The notes: a model not told the origin generated them from the letters alone. DNA of 64,000 nt from RPQJ01 sp963778185 (GCA_963778185.1 CAVZTF010000003.1:1116001-1180000); one strand, 5' to 3'. Shown: positions 17,756-27,569, counted from the stretch's first letter. Numbers and translations: made by a program.

Positions 17756-17942
17756 GGCTGGACCCTCAGGGCGCGGGACCGGCACAGGCCGAACCCGCGG
17801 AAACGAGCCGCGTTTTATACCAGCGCAGGGGCTTTGAGACAAGCCTCGTGCAATCTGGCGGGGTTCCTCGGCCCGGAACCGTAGCCGCCGAGGACGGCGT
17901 CGTCGGTCAGCAGCCGCATCGGCTCCGTCACGAAGTCCGGGT

Positions 17943-18617
17943 TCACAGCAACCCCCTTTCGGCAAACGACACGCAGGCCCCATCCCCCACCACGATGTGG
18001 TCCAGCACCCGGATGTCGACCAGGGCGAGGGCCTCGCGAAGACGCCCGGTGATCAGTTCGTCCGCCTGGCTGGGCTCGGCGATGCCCGAGGGGTGGTTGT
18101 GGGCCAGGATCACGGCGGCCGCGTTGCGGGCGAGGGCCAGCTTCACGACGTCCCGGGGATGCACGCTCGCGCCGTCGATGGTGCCGCGAAAGATCTCGTC
18201 GAAGCAGATCACGCGGTGGCGATTGTCCAGGAACAGGCAGCAGAAGACTTCGTGGTCCCGGTCCCGCAGCCTTGCGCGCAGGAACTCGCGGGTGGCACGG
18301 GGGTTCGCGAGCGCCGGCCCCATCTGCATCAGCTCGGCGTAGTGGCGCCGCGAGAGCTCGAGCGAAGCCTGCAGCAGGGCGTACTTCGCGTTGCCGAGGC
18401 CGCGTACCCGGCACAGGGCCTGGCGCTCCGCCGTCAGCAGGCCGCGCAGGGACCGGAACTCGCCGAGCAGGCCCCGCGCCGTGTCGAGGGCAGAACGCCC
18501 GGGCGTGCCGGTCTGCAGCAGGATCGCGAGCAACTCCGCCTCGGAAAGCGCCGCCGCGCCATGCTTCAGCAGCTTCTCGCGCGGGCGCTCCGACTCCGGC
18601 CAGCTCTGCAGGGACAT
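17943..18617 (-). CDS. radC: RadC (JAMM-domain protein)
   Basis: 224 residues from ATG 18617: 'WPESERPREKLLKHGAAALSEAELLAILLQTG' (helix-hairpin-helix region), then the JAMM metal motif 'ILAHNHPSGIAEPSQADE' preceded by 'EIFRGTIDGASVHPRDVVKLAL'. The His-x-His and Asp ligands are present. The true role of RadC is unsettled. An unusually long leftward frame exists upstream of the start but is not conserved. Confidence 0.92.
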   Translation of the reverse strand: MSLQSWPESERPREKLLKHGAAALSEAELLAILLQTGTPGRSALDTARGLLGEFRSLRGLLTAERQALCRVRGLGNAKYALLQASLELSRRHYAELMQMGPALANPRATREFLRARLRDRDHEVFCCLFLDNRHRVICFDEIFRGTIDGASVHPRDVVKLALARNAAAVILAHNHPSGIAEPSQADELITGRLREALALVDIRVLDHIVVGDGACVSFAERGLL

Positions 18618-18712
18618 GGGGCTCGATCCTCCAGCCGCCATGCTCGGGCGCGCGCCCCACGGATGCACGGCGCAAATCGACTGCGATCGCCGCTGATCGG
18701 GCAGCGACCGCT

Positions 18713-20404
18713 TCAGTGGACGAGTGCGCCGCCCGCGTGGCGCGGATCCGACGCAGCGTCCACTCGCCCGCTCGCGGCGTCCCAGGTGACGACCTGCAGG
18801 TTGCCGATCGTCTCCGGCCATGGCTCTATCTCGTGTCCACGAGCAACCAGTGCCGAGCGCTCCTCCGTGGTCAGCGCTTCAGGCTCCGCGAAGGCCGCAT
18901 CGGGTCGATACTGGTGGTGCAGCCGGGGCGCCGCGACCATTGTCCTGGCGTCCGCGCCCTGCATCCAGTCGAGGATCCCGAGCAGCACCATGGACGGGAT
19001 GTAGCTGCCACCCGGCGAGCCCAGGATCGCCACGCCGCGCTCGCCCTCGACGAAGGTCGGCGACATGCTCGACAGCGGGCGCTTGCCGGGCGCAATGGCG
19101 TTCGCCGCCGCGCCGACGAGGCCGTACATGTTCGGCGTGCCCGCCTTCATGGCGAAGTCGTCCATCTGGTTGTTGAGCAGGATGCCGGTGCCCGGGACGA
19201 CGAGGCCGGTGCCGAACCAGCCGTTCAGGGTGATGCTGCTCGCGACGCGGTTGCCCTCGGCATCGATGATCGAGAAGTGCGTCGTGTGCCGGCCCTGGCC
19301 CACGGACTCGACGTAGCCCGGCAGCAGGTCGCTCGCCGTGGCCTTGTCCGGACGGATCGAGGCCCGCAACCCTGCGGCGTAGTCGGGACTGGTGAGCAGC
19401 CGCACCGGCACGTCCGTGAAGGCGGGATCGCCGAGATACTGCGCGCGATCGCGATGGCCACGCCGCATGGCCTCCAGCACCAGGTGCTTGCGGGTGGCGG
19501 AATCCACGCTCGCGAGGTCGTAGCCCGAGAGCACGTTCAGCACGGTCGCGAGCCAGACGCCGCCCGACGACGGGGGCGGCGCACTTACGATGCGCACGCT
19601 CCGGTAGGTGGCCACGATCGGCTCGCGCTCGACCACGCGGTAGCCCGCGAGATCGTCCAGCGTCCAGAGGCCACCCAGCTTGCGCACACCGTCCACCAGC
19701 TTGCGCGTGAACGGGCCGCGATAGAACGCGTCGGCCCCACCCCTGGCCAGGACCTCGAGCGTCTTCGCGAGCTCCGGGTGGCGCATCACGTGGCCCTCGG
19801 GCGGCGCCTTGCCGTCGACGAGGTAGATACGCGCAAAATCCCGGTTCGTGGCGCCGGTCATGCCCTCCGAGGCCAGGGCCCCCGCGAATTCGGCGTGCCG
19901 CGCCGCACTCACCACGTGGCCCCTTCGGGCCAGCCGGATCGCGGGCTCGAGGCTCGCCGCGAGCGGGAGCCGGCCGTAGTTCCTCGCGATGTGGTCCCAT
20001 CCCGCGGGCTCGCCGGGAATGCCCGCCGCCTTCGCGCTGCGCGTGGACAGGCCCTCGACCGGGTTGCCGGCGGCGTCGAGGTACATGTCGCGCGTGGCCG
20101 CGGCCGGCGCCACCTCGCGCGCGTCCACGAACACCTGCTTGCCGTCGCTCGCGCGGTGCAGCAGGTAGAACCCGCCGCCCCCGGGGCCGGAGCCATTGGG
20201 CTCGACGACGGCCAGCGCAGCGCTCACCGCGACGGCCGCATCGAAGGCGTTCCCGCCCCGGGCGAGGACTTCCATGCCGGCCCGCGTCGCGAGGGGATGC
20301 GCACTGGCGATCGCGGCCCGGCCCGGCGCCGGGGCGGCGAGCGCCGGCAGCGCCAGCAATGCGATGACGAGCGCAACGAACCAGCGTCGAGTGAGGGACG
20401 GCAC
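18713..20404 (-). CDS. ggt: Gamma-glutamyltransferase
   Basis: Periplasmic enzyme that hydrolyses or transfers the gamma-glutamyl group of glutathione. 563 residues with a signal peptide (hydrophobic core ~8-22, cleavage near 'ALAAPA'). The precursor is cut before the catalytic Thr, here Thr374 in 'GRHTTHFSIID', giving large and small subunits. Other signatures are 'GPGGGGFYLLH', 'SAPPPSSGGVWL', 'NGWFGTG', 'MSPTFV' and 'LGSPGGSYIP'. It lies immediately downstream of coaD on the same strand. Confidence 0.93.
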   Translation of the reverse strand: MPSLTRRWFVALVIALLALPALAAPAPGRAAIASAHPLATRAGMEVLARGGNAFDAAVAVSAALAVVEPNGSGPGGGGFYLLHRASDGKQVFVDAREVAPAAATRDMYLDAAGNPVEGLSTRSAKAAGIPGEPAGWDHIARNYGRLPLAASLEPAIRLARRGHVVSAARHAEFAGALASEGMTGATNRDFARIYLVDGKAPPEGHVMRHPELAKTLEVLARGGADAFYRGPFTRKLVDGVRKLGGLWTLDDLAGYRVVEREPIVATYRSVRIVSAPPPSSGGVWLATVLNVLSGYDLASVDSATRKHLVLEAMRRGHRDRAQYLGDPAFTDVPVRLLTSPDYAAGLRASIRPDKATASDLLPGYVESVGQGRHTTHFSIIDAEGNRVASSITLNGWFGTGLVVPGTGILLNNQMDDFAMKAGTPNMYGLVGAAANAIAPGKRPLSSMSPTFVEGERGVAILGSPGGSYIPSMVLLGILDWMQGADARTMVAAPRLHHQYRPDAAFAEPEALTTEERSALVARGHEIEPWPETIGNLQVVTWDAASGRVDAASDPRHAGGALVH

Positions 20405-20440
20405 GTCGATGATCCTGCAGGAGCGGCAGCGGATGGCCGG

Positions 20441-20923
20441 TCAGCGCACGAAACGGGCTTTCAAGGCCTCGGCCACGATCGGGTTCACGAACTCGCTGAC
20501 GTTGCCACCGAGGCTCGCGATCTCGCGGATCAGCGTCGAGGAGATGAAGTTGAACTGCTCCGTCGGCGTGAGGAACACCGTCTCGACCTCGCTCGAGAGG
20601 TGGCGGCTCATCGTGGCGAGCTGGAATTCGAACTCGAAGTCGGACACCGCGCGCAGGCCGCGCATCACGACGTTGAGGCCGCGCGCCTGCGCGAACTCGA
20701 CCGTGAGGCCCGTGTAGCCCGTGACCTCGACGTTGGGCAGGTCGGCCAGCACGCGGCGCGCCAGGTCCACTCGCTGGTCGAGGGTGAACAGCGGCGCCTT
20801 GCCCGGATTCGCGGCGATGGCCACCACGACCTTGTCGAAGATCCGGCACGCCCGGCGGACGAGGTCGTTGTGACCATTGGTGAAGGGATCGAAGGTCCCC
20901 GGATACATCGCACGACTGCCCAT
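20441..20923 (-). CDS. coaD: Phosphopantetheine adenylyltransferase
   Basis: The penultimate step of coenzyme A synthesis. 160 residues with 'AMYPGTFDPFTNGHNDLVRRA' (the T/HxGH nucleotidyltransferase motif), 'VVMRGLRAVSDFEFEFQLA' and 'ISSTLIREIASLGGNVSEFV'. It follows rsmD with ~24 bases between, the usual rsmD-coaD arrangement. Together with coaBC in this window it accounts for two of the CoA enzymes. Confidence 0.95.
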   Translation of the reverse strand: MGSRAMYPGTFDPFTNGHNDLVRRACRIFDKVVVAIAANPGKAPLFTLDQRVDLARRVLADLPNVEVTGYTGLTVEFAQARGLNVVMRGLRAVSDFEFEFQLATMSRHLSSEVETVFLTPTEQFNFISSTLIREIASLGGNVSEFVNPIVAEALKARFVR

Positions 20924-20947
20924 GAGACCTCGCTCCCGGCCGGCTGG

Positions 20948-21550
20948 TTATTCGCGGCGCGCCAGATGATAGCCCACCTCGCCGGCGCGCTTGCTGCGGT
21001 GCAGGACCCAGTGCGCCGGCAGCGCGGGGGGGCCGGCGGAGGCGGCATCCTCCAGGTAGACGCAGCCGCCCGGCTTCAGCCAGCCCCGCTCCTCGATGCG
21101 GCGGCAGGTGTCCGCAAGCAGGCGCCCGGCGTAGGGCGGGTCCAGGAAGATCACGTCGAACGGCTCGGCCTCGCCCGCCAGGTAGCGCAGGGCGTCCATA
21201 CCCAGCACCTGGCCACGATCACACCCGAATTCGCGCAGGGTCGTGGATATGTGCCGCGCGGCGGTCGCATCCGCCTCGACGAAGACGGCCTCCCGCGCCC
21301 CGCGGGACAGGGCCTCGAGGCCCAGGGCACCGCTCCCGGCGAAGAGATCCAGACAGCGGCTGCCCGGCACCACCGGCTGGAGCCAGTTGAACAGTGTCTC
21401 GCGGACGCGGTCCGGCGTCGGGCGAATCGCGGCGACCGGCGGAAAGCTCACCTTCCGCCCGCGCCATTCGCCGCCAATGATGCGGAGCACAAAACTCCGG
21501 CCTGCGGACGTGGCGCCCGCGCTACGTATTTCTCGATTCTTGCGTGGCAT
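20948..21550 (-). CDS. rsmD: 16S rRNA (guanine(966)-N2)-methyltransferase RsmD
   Basis: About 200 residues from ATG 21550. 'LRIIGGEWRGRKVSFPP', 'RPTPDRVRETLFNWL', the SAM motif 'CLDLFAGSGALGLEALSRGA', and the N6/N2-methyltransferase catalytic motif 'IFLDPPYAG' are present. A longer in-frame start at 21586 adds only non-conserved residues. Confidence 0.93.
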   Translation of the reverse strand: MPRKNREIRSAGATSAGRSFVLRIIGGEWRGRKVSFPPVAAIRPTPDRVRETLFNWLQPVVPGSRCLDLFAGSGALGLEALSRGAREAVFVEADATAARHISTTLREFGCDRGQVLGMDALRYLAGEAEPFDVIFLDPPYAGRLLADTCRRIEERGWLKPGGCVYLEDAASAGPPALPAHWVLHRSKRAGEVGYHLARRE

Positions 21551-21630
21551 CCCGGAGCCAGCGTAGGCTTCGCTGCGACGATTCAATAACGCGTGATATT
21601 ACGCGCGGTCCAGATCAAGGGGATGCACAC

Positions 21631-23758
21631 ATGGTAGAGGCCAAGACCCGGCGGTTCGCGACCGCCCTCGCACTGATGGCGGGCGTGGCGTTGAGCGGTT
21701 GCGAGGTGTCACAGGACGGACCCGAGTTCCCGGCGGCGCAGACAGATACTTTCACGGCGCGCTTTTACAGCCTGTCGCCCTCCGGGGTCCCGTACCTGCC
21801 GTATCCAACCGATCTCCTGTTCAGCGGAACCACGGACGGCACGATCAACATCCCCGCGCCGACCGGCACGGCGGCGGACACGGTACTCCTCGGGACGCCG
21901 CTCTCCTCGGCGGTCAACCTGCTCGACGGGTTCTCGACGACCGCGCCGACCAAGGCGCCGTTCACCCTGCCGATCGACGCCTCGACGCTGGATGCAACGT
22001 CGGTGCGCGTCGTGGAGCTCAATCTCGTCGCGCCGAACACCCCGAATCCGGTGACCCCGGTGAGCCGCGTGCTCGCCCAGGGCACGGACTACACGGTCGA
22101 GGTCTCCGCCGACGTGGACAGCGGCGGCAAGCTCCTCAAGATCACGCCGACCAAGCCGTTCCGGTACAGCCAGGGCGCAAACGGCGTCGGCTACCTGTTC
22201 CTCGTGACGAGCGGCGTCCAGGACACCTCGGGCCAGGCCGCGCAGCCGGACGAGCTGTACGCGGCCATCAAGGGCGCGCCGACCTGCGACGTGTTCACGA
22301 ACGCGACGCAGAACGGCATCTGCCGCGTCGTGAAGGGTCATCTGCAGGTCGCCGGACTCGTGTTCGGGGCCGCCTTCGCGAACGACGTCGTCGTGAGCTG
22401 GAGCTACATGACCCAGTCGATGGACGACACGCTCAATTACCTGTCGGACACCGTCGGCCCGCAACCGATCAGCGTGGCGGCCGTGCCTGGCGCAAACGAG
22501 CCCGTTTGGCGCCGGCAACCTCTACGTCGGCACCACGCAGGTGCCGTACTACTCGCGGCGGCCGGCCAACGTGAACGACAGCGTGATCGTGTCGACCACG
22601 AACTTCTGGGTGGCGGGCGGCCCGCCTCCGGCGCCGTGGGTCCCGGATCCCAACCTGCCGTTCAACCCGCTCACGCGCTACAACCCGGTCCCGGTCGCGC
22701 AGGGCGGTGTCGTCACGATCCCACTGCTCGTCAGCGTGCCGAACAGCTGCGGCGCGAAGCCCGAGGCGGGCTGGCCCGTCGCGATCGTCCAGCACGGCCT
22801 CGGCGGCGACCGCACGTCGGCGCTGGCCATGGCGGACAGCTTCGGCGCGCCCCCCGCTTGCTTCGTGGTGGTCGGTTTCGACCTGCCGCTGCACGGCATT
22901 ACGAATCCCGCGAACCCGTTCTACCAGGCCGCCAACGAGCGCACGTTCAACATCGACCTGGTGAACAACGTGACCCGCGCCACGGGACCGGACGGCGTGA
23001 TCGATGATTCCGGGTACCACTTCTTCAACAACCTCGTGGCGAGCCCGCTCGCCGGACGGGACGGATTGCGGCAGTCCGCCGCGGACCTCGGCGTGCTCAC
23101 GAAGTCCCTCGCCGACCTCGATCTGGACGGCGACGGCAACGGCGACGTGGACACGACCCGGATCCATTACGTCGGCCTGTCGCTGGGCGGCATCGTGGGC
23201 GTCGCCCACTCCAAGTTCTCGCCGGGGCTGCGCACGGCAACGTTCGCGGCGCCGGGCGGCGTCCTGAGCCAGCTCGGCAACGAGTCGCCGTCCTTCGGGC
23301 CGACCATCCGTGCAAGCCTGGCGCGATCGAGCGCGATGTTCGTGCCGAACTCGACGTTCTTCAACAGCTACATGCGCGACGTGCAGAACATCCTGGACCC
23401 GGGCGACCCGATCAACCACATCTGCGAGTGCTCGGTGAATCGGCCGACGCTGATGTACCAGATGACGGGACCCCAGCCGGACATCGTGGTGCCGAACAGC
23501 ACCACGCAGAACCTGGTGCGGGCGGGCGACATGCGCCAGATCACGACGCTCGGGCCGAACCTCGTGGGCGACGAAGCCGTCTGGGTCAAGATGATCGCGG
23601 GCGGCCACGGCTCGCTGTTCAGCCCGGCGCAGGGTTCGCCGCCGAGCCCCGAGGCGACGACCGAGATGCAGACGCAGGTCGTGACGTTCGCGGTCTCGGC
23701 CAACGCCGGCACGCCGGCGGTGGTCATCAGCGACGACACGGTCGTCGAGGTGGACTGA
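21631..23758 (+). pseudogene. Lipase/esterase-like lipoprotein (bacterial virulence-factor lipase N-terminal type), one frameshift
   Basis: Starts at ATG 21631 behind 'aagggg' with a lipoprotein signal (lipobox LSGC). The N-terminal half ('YLPYPTDLLFSG', 'VNLLDGFSTTAP', 'TLDATSVRVVEL', 'LKITPTKPF') matches the beta-rich N-terminal module found on some secreted lipases. The C-terminal half is an alpha/beta hydrolase with 'VAIVQHGLGGDR' (oxyanion region), nucleophile motif 'VGLSLGGIVG', and a late 'GGHGSLF' that could supply the catalytic His. The frame changes by one extra base near 22504, after which 'FGAGNLYVGTTQVPYYSRRP' joins both halves. Without that base the protein would be ~708 residues. 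Confidence 0.75.
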
Positions 23759-23786
23759 TCGATCCTTCCGTCGCTCCGACGGCAGC

Positions 23787-23820
23787 AAAGGGCGGGTAGC
23801 GATACCCGCCCTTTCTGTTT
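23787..23820 (+). terminator. Rho-independent terminator after the lipase-like gene
   Basis: A 12-bp perfect stem, AAAGGGCGGGTA (23787-23798) with TACCCGCCCTTT (23803-23814), GCGA tetraloop, followed by ctgttt. It separates the lipase gene from ftsY. Confidence 0.9.
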
Positions 23821-23892
23821 GCGCGGATGGTCGGCGCGGCTGCCCGGGGCGCCTTCCGCTACAATCCCCGTTCCGCCCCGCCCGTCCGAGCC

Positions 23893-24900
23893 ATGGCACT
23901 GTTCAATTTCAGGTCGAAGAAGACCGCCGAGACCGCTGCGCCCGAACCCGAGGCCAAGCCACCGGGTTTCATCACGCGCCTGCGCGCGAAGCTGAACCGC
24001 GGGGACTCCTGGCTCACCTACGACCTCGCGAACCTGCTGCCGGGCGGCCAGATCGACGAGTCGGTGCTCGACGAACTCGAGACACGTCTCATCGGCGCGG
24101 ACGTCGGCATCGAGACGACGGAGAAGATCCTCGACGGGCTGCGCGGCAGGGTCGCGCGCAAGGAGCTCGGCAACCTCGAGGCACTGCTCGACGCGCTGCG
24201 CAAGTCCCTGCTCGGCATCGTCGGGCCCGTGAGCCAGCCGCTGCTCGTCGACGAGGCGAAGCACCCGTTCGTGATCCTCGTCGTCGGCGTCAACGGTTCC
24301 GGCAAGACGACGACGATCGGCAAGCTCGCGCGCAGCCTCACGGAGGACGGCCGCAAGGTGGTGCTCGCCGCCGGCGACACGTTCCGCGCCGCCGCCATCG
24401 AGCAGCTGCAGATCTGGGGCGAACGCAACGCCGTGCCGGTGATCGCGCAGGCCGCGGGCGCCGATCCCGCCGCGGTGATCTTCGACGCGATGCAGTCCGC
24501 GCAGGCGCGCGGCGCCGACGTGCTGATCGCGGACACCGCGGGGCGCCTGCACACGCAGAGCAACCTGATGGAGGAACTCAAGAAGGTGAAGCGCGTGCTC
24601 GGCCGGCTCGACCCCGAGGCGCCGCACGAGGTGCTGCTGGTGCTCGACGCGGGCCAGGGCCAGAACGCGCTCACGCAGGCGCAGCAGTTCCACCAGGCGG
24701 TCGGCGTGACCGGGCTCGTCATCACCAAGCTCGACGGCACGGCCAAGGGCGGCATCGTGCTCGCCATCGCCGACCGCATGAAGATCCCGCTGCGCTACGT
24801 CGGCGTGGGCGAGTCGGCGGAGGACTTCGGCGTGTTCGATGCGGAGACCTTCGTCGACGCCGTGCTCTCACCGCCCCGCGCGGGCGGCGGGCCCGCATGA
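23893..24900 (+). CDS. ftsY: Signal recognition particle receptor FtsY
   Basis: SRP-receptor GTPase that docks translating ribosomes at the membrane. 335 residues: a short N-terminal A region (no long acidic domain as in E. coli), then the NG domain with P-loop 'GVNGSGKTTTIGKLA', 'AAGDTFRAAAIEQL', 'DTAGRLHTQSNLMEEL', 'TKLDGTAKGG' and 'YVGVGESAEDFGVFD'. The stop overlaps the ftsE start (ATGA), forming the ftsY-ftsE-ftsX operon. Confidence 0.96.
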   Translation: MALFNFRSKKTAETAAPEPEAKPPGFITRLRAKLNRGDSWLTYDLANLLPGGQIDESVLDELETRLIGADVGIETTEKILDGLRGRVARKELGNLEALLDALRKSLLGIVGPVSQPLLVDEAKHPFVILVVGVNGSGKTTTIGKLARSLTEDGRKVVLAAGDTFRAAAIEQLQIWGERNAVPVIAQAAGADPAAVIFDAMQSAQARGADVLIADTAGRLHTQSNLMEELKKVKRVLGRLDPEAPHEVLLVLDAGQGQNALTQAQQFHQAVGVTGLVITKLDGTAKGGIVLAIADRMKIPLRYVGVGESAEDFGVFDAETFVDAVLSPPRAGGGPA

Positions 24901-25595
24901 TCAATTTCGACCACGTCTGGAAGCGCTACCCGAACGGGCGCGAGGCCCTGTGCGATCTCACGCTCCAGGTCGGCCGGGGCGAGATGCTGTTCCTCACCGG
25001 CCACTCGGGCGCCGGCAAGAGCACGCTGCTCAAGCTGATCGCGCTCATCGAGCGCCCGACGCGCGGGACGCTGATCGTGAACGGCCAGAACACCGCGACG
25101 GTGCCGCGCGCGAAGATCCCGCCCTTCCGCCGCCAGATCGGCATCGTCTTCCAGGACCACAAGCTGCTGATGGACCGGCCGGTCTACGACAACGTCGGCC
25201 TGCCGCTCGTGATCGCGGGCGTCCCGGAGAAGGAAATCGGCAAGCGTGTGCGCGCGGCGCTCGACCAGGTGGGGCTGCTCGGGCGCGAGCAGAACCGCCC
25301 GATCGAGCTCTCCACCGGCGAGCAGCAGCGCGTCGGCATTGCGCGCGCGATCATCGGCAAGCCTTCGCTGCTCATCGCCGACGAGCCGACGGGCAATCTC
25401 GACCCGGACCTGTCGTTCGAGATCATGAGCATCTTCAGGCGCTTCAACGAGGTCGGCGTCACCGTGCTGGTTGCAAGCCACGACCTCAATCTCATCGAGC
25501 GCTTCGGCATGCGCCGCGTGATCCTCGAGGGCGGACGGGTGGCCGGAGGCTCCGGCGCGCCGCCGCCCGACCTGCCGTCGATGGTGGCGATCTGA
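24897..25595 (+). CDS. ftsE: Cell division ATP-binding protein FtsE
   Basis: ABC ATPase that works with FtsX at the septum to activate cell-wall hydrolases. 232 residues with Walker A 'GHSGAGKSTLLK', Q-loop 'GIVFQDHKLLMDRPVYDNV' (the FtsE signature), the ABC signature 'STGEQQRVGIARA' and Walker B 'LLIADEPTGNLD'. It overlaps ftsY by four bases and ftsX by one (TGATG). A short C-terminal tail is Gly/Pro-rich. Confidence 0.95.
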   Translation: MINFDHVWKRYPNGREALCDLTLQVGRGEMLFLTGHSGAGKSTLLKLIALIERPTRGTLIVNGQNTATVPRAKIPPFRRQIGIVFQDHKLLMDRPVYDNVGLPLVIAGVPEKEIGKRVRAALDQVGLLGREQNRPIELSTGEQQRVGIARAIIGKPSLLIADEPTGNLDPDLSFEIMSIFRRFNEVGVTVLVASHDLNLIERFGMRRVILEGGRVAGGSGAPPPDLPSMVAI

Positions 25596-26509
25596 TGAAG
25601 CAATGGTTCGAGCGTCACCTGCAGACCCTGGTCGGCTCGCTGGGCCGGCTCTGGCAGCAGCCCTTCGCCACCCTGCTCACGGTACTGGTGATCGGCATCG
25701 CGCTTGCGCTGCCGGCCTGCCTGCACGTGCTGGTGCAGAACGTGCGCGCCGCGAGCGGCGGCTGGAGCAACGCGCTCGACGTGTCGGTCTACATGAAGCA
25801 ATCCGCGAAGCTCGACGACGCGCGCGAGGCGGCCGAACGCATCCGCAAGCGGCGGGACGTCGCGGAAGTGACCATCGTGAAGGCGGATGACGCGCTCGAG
25901 GAATTCCGCAGGAACTCGGGCTTCGGCGAGGCGCTCGAGGCGCTGAAGGACAATCCCCTGCCGCACGCGCTCGTGGTGCGGCCGGCCGAGGGGTTCCGCG
26001 AGCCGGGGCAGATCGCCGGGCTCACCGAGGAGCTGCGCAGGCTCCCCGGCGTGGACATCGTGCAGCTCGACACCGAATGGGTGAGCCGCTTCAACGCCAT
26101 TCTCGACGTCGTGCGCCGCGTCGTGTTCCTCGCCGCGGGTCTCTTCGCGCTCGGCATCCTGGTGATCGTCGGCAACACGATCCGGCTCGACATCGAGAAC
26201 CGGCGCGACGAGATCGAGGTCACGAAGCTCGTCGGCGGCAGCGATGCCTTCGTCCGCCGGCCCTTTCTCTACAACGGCACCTGGTACGGGCTGGGCGGCG
26301 GCCTGGTCGCGTGGCTCATCGTCGCGGTGGTGATCCTGGTCCTCGGCGAGCCGGTCCGGCGCATCGCTGGCCTGTACGGCAGCAGCTTTTCGCTGCAGGG
26401 ACTCGGCGGTGGGGGCGCCCTGACGATGATCCTGGGCGGCATCGTCCTCGGCTGGCTCGGGTCGTTCATCGCAGCGACCCGGGAGCTGCGCGGGATCGAG
26501 CCGCAATAG
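25595..26509 (+). CDS. ftsX: Cell division protein FtsX
   Basis: Membrane partner of FtsE, ~304 residues. The predicted layout is a cytoplasmic N-terminus, a first transmembrane helix (~20-43, 'TLLTVLVIGIALALPACLHVL'), a periplasmic domain, and three C-terminal helices. 'IRLDIENRRDEIEVTKLVGGSDAFVRRPFLYNGTWYGL' is the characteristic FtsX/MacB-like segment. No clear terminator follows before the rpoH regulatory region. Confidence 0.94.
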   Translation: MKQWFERHLQTLVGSLGRLWQQPFATLLTVLVIGIALALPACLHVLVQNVRAASGGWSNALDVSVYMKQSAKLDDAREAAERIRKRRDVAEVTIVKADDALEEFRRNSGFGEALEALKDNPLPHALVVRPAEGFREPGQIAGLTEELRRLPGVDIVQLDTEWVSRFNAILDVVRRVVFLAAGLFALGILVIVGNTIRLDIENRRDEIEVTKLVGGSDAFVRRPFLYNGTWYGLGGGLVAWLIVAVVILVLGEPVRRIAGLYGSSFSLQGLGGGGALTMILGGIVLGWLGSFIAATRELRGIEPQ

Positions 26510-26596
26510 CCAGCAATCCACTGTAAACTATCTGGTTGTTTTATAAAGATTTTTCTGTTCGAAGTCGGGCCGCGGCCCGGTGAACTTCCAGGCCGC

Positions 26597-26626
26597 TTAG
26601 CACTCTAACTGCGTGACTGCTAATAT
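26597..26626 (+). promoter_or_regulatory. CIRCE-like HrcA operator overlapping the rpoH promoter
   Basis: TTAGCACTC (26597-26605), a 9-base spacer and GACTGCTAA (26615-26623) match the CIRCE consensus TTAGCACTC-N9-GAGTGCTAA in 17 of 18 arm positions. A sigma-70-like -10, TAATAT (26621-26626), overlaps the right arm. TTAGCA at the left arm, 18 bases upstream of it, could serve as -35. HrcA binding would therefore occlude the promoter about 37 bases upstream of the rpoH ATG. Assignment by consensus match only. Confidence 0.75.
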
Positions 26627-26662
26627 CGGATCTCGTTACCCATTGGAGGCCCCGCGCCCGAC

Positions 26663-27547
26663 ATGACCACCACCGCGCTCGTTCGACACAGCCCAGCAGA
26701 ACTCGCCCTCACCGGCCCGATCGGCAGTCTCGACGCGTACTTCGACGCCGTGAGCCGCATCCCGGTGCTGAGCCGCGCAGAGGAAGCCGAGCTCGCGACG
26801 CGCTTCCACGACGGGGACGACGTGGATGCGGCGCGGCAGCTGGTCTTGTCGCACCTGCGTTTCGTGGTGCACATCGCGCGCGGCTACATGGGCTACGGCC
26901 TGCCGATGGGCGACCTGGTGCAGGAAGGCAACGTCGGGCTCATGAAGGCGGTGAAACGCTTCGACCCGTCGGTCGGCGTGCGGCTCGTCTCGTTCGCAGT
27001 GCACTGGATTCGTGCCGAGATCCACGAGTACGTGCTGCGCAACTGGCGGCTGGTGAAGATCGCCACCACCAAGGCGCAGCGCAAGCTGTTCTTCAACCTC
27101 CGCAAGTACAAGCGCAACCTGGGCTGGCTCACGGCGGAGGAGACCCGGGCCGTCGCCGAGGATCTCGGGGTCAGCCCCAGGGACGTGACGGAAATGGAGC
27201 GCAGGCTGGCCTCGCGTGACCTTTCCTTCGACCCGGCGCCGGACGCGAGCGAGGACGACGAGGAATCGTATGCGCCGTCGGCCTACCTGCCCGCCCCGGA
27301 TGCCGATCCCGCGCTCGCCGTCGAGCGCGCGGAATGGGACGATGACGTCACGGACAAGCTGGCCGAGGCGATGGCGCAGCTCGACGCGCGCAGCCAGGCG
27401 ATCCTGCGCGCGCGCTGGGTGAACGAACCCAAGGCGACGCTGCACGACCTCGCCGAAGAATTCGGCGTATCGGCCGAGCGCATCCGCCAGATCGAGGCCA
27501 ACGCGATCAGGAAGCTCCGCAAGCTGGTGGTCGCGGACGCGACCTGA
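26663..27547 (+). CDS. rpoH: RNA polymerase sigma-32 factor
   Basis: Heat-shock sigma factor, 294 residues. Region 2 carries 'LRFVVHIARGYMGYGLPMGDLVQEGNVGLMKAVKRFDPSVGVRLVSFAVHWIRAEIHEYVLRNWRLVKIATTK', followed by the RpoH box 'QRKLFFNLRKYKR' that distinguishes it from other sigma factors. Region 4 ends with 'TLHDLAEEFGVSAERIRQIEANAIRKLRKL'. A GGAGG lies 13 bases upstream of the ATG. Downstream of ftsX as in E. coli, but behind its own promoter with a CIRCE-like operator. Confidence 0.96.
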   Translation: MTTTALVRHSPAELALTGPIGSLDAYFDAVSRIPVLSRAEEAELATRFHDGDDVDAARQLVLSHLRFVVHIARGYMGYGLPMGDLVQEGNVGLMKAVKRFDPSVGVRLVSFAVHWIRAEIHEYVLRNWRLVKIATTKAQRKLFFNLRKYKRNLGWLTAEETRAVAEDLGVSPRDVTEMERRLASRDLSFDPAPDASEDDEESYAPSAYLPAPDADPALAVERAEWDDDVTDKLAEAMAQLDARSQAILRARWVNEPKATLHDLAEEFGVSAERIRQIEANAIRKLRKLVVADAT

Positions 27548-27569
27548 TCGCGACGGCGCGCAGGGCGTT

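Noticed and set aside
18272..21589. 1105-codon plus-strand open frame spanning radC, ggt, coaD and rsmD
   Set aside because: All four minus-strand genes are recognised enzymes with complete motifs. The long frame is a high-GC artefact.
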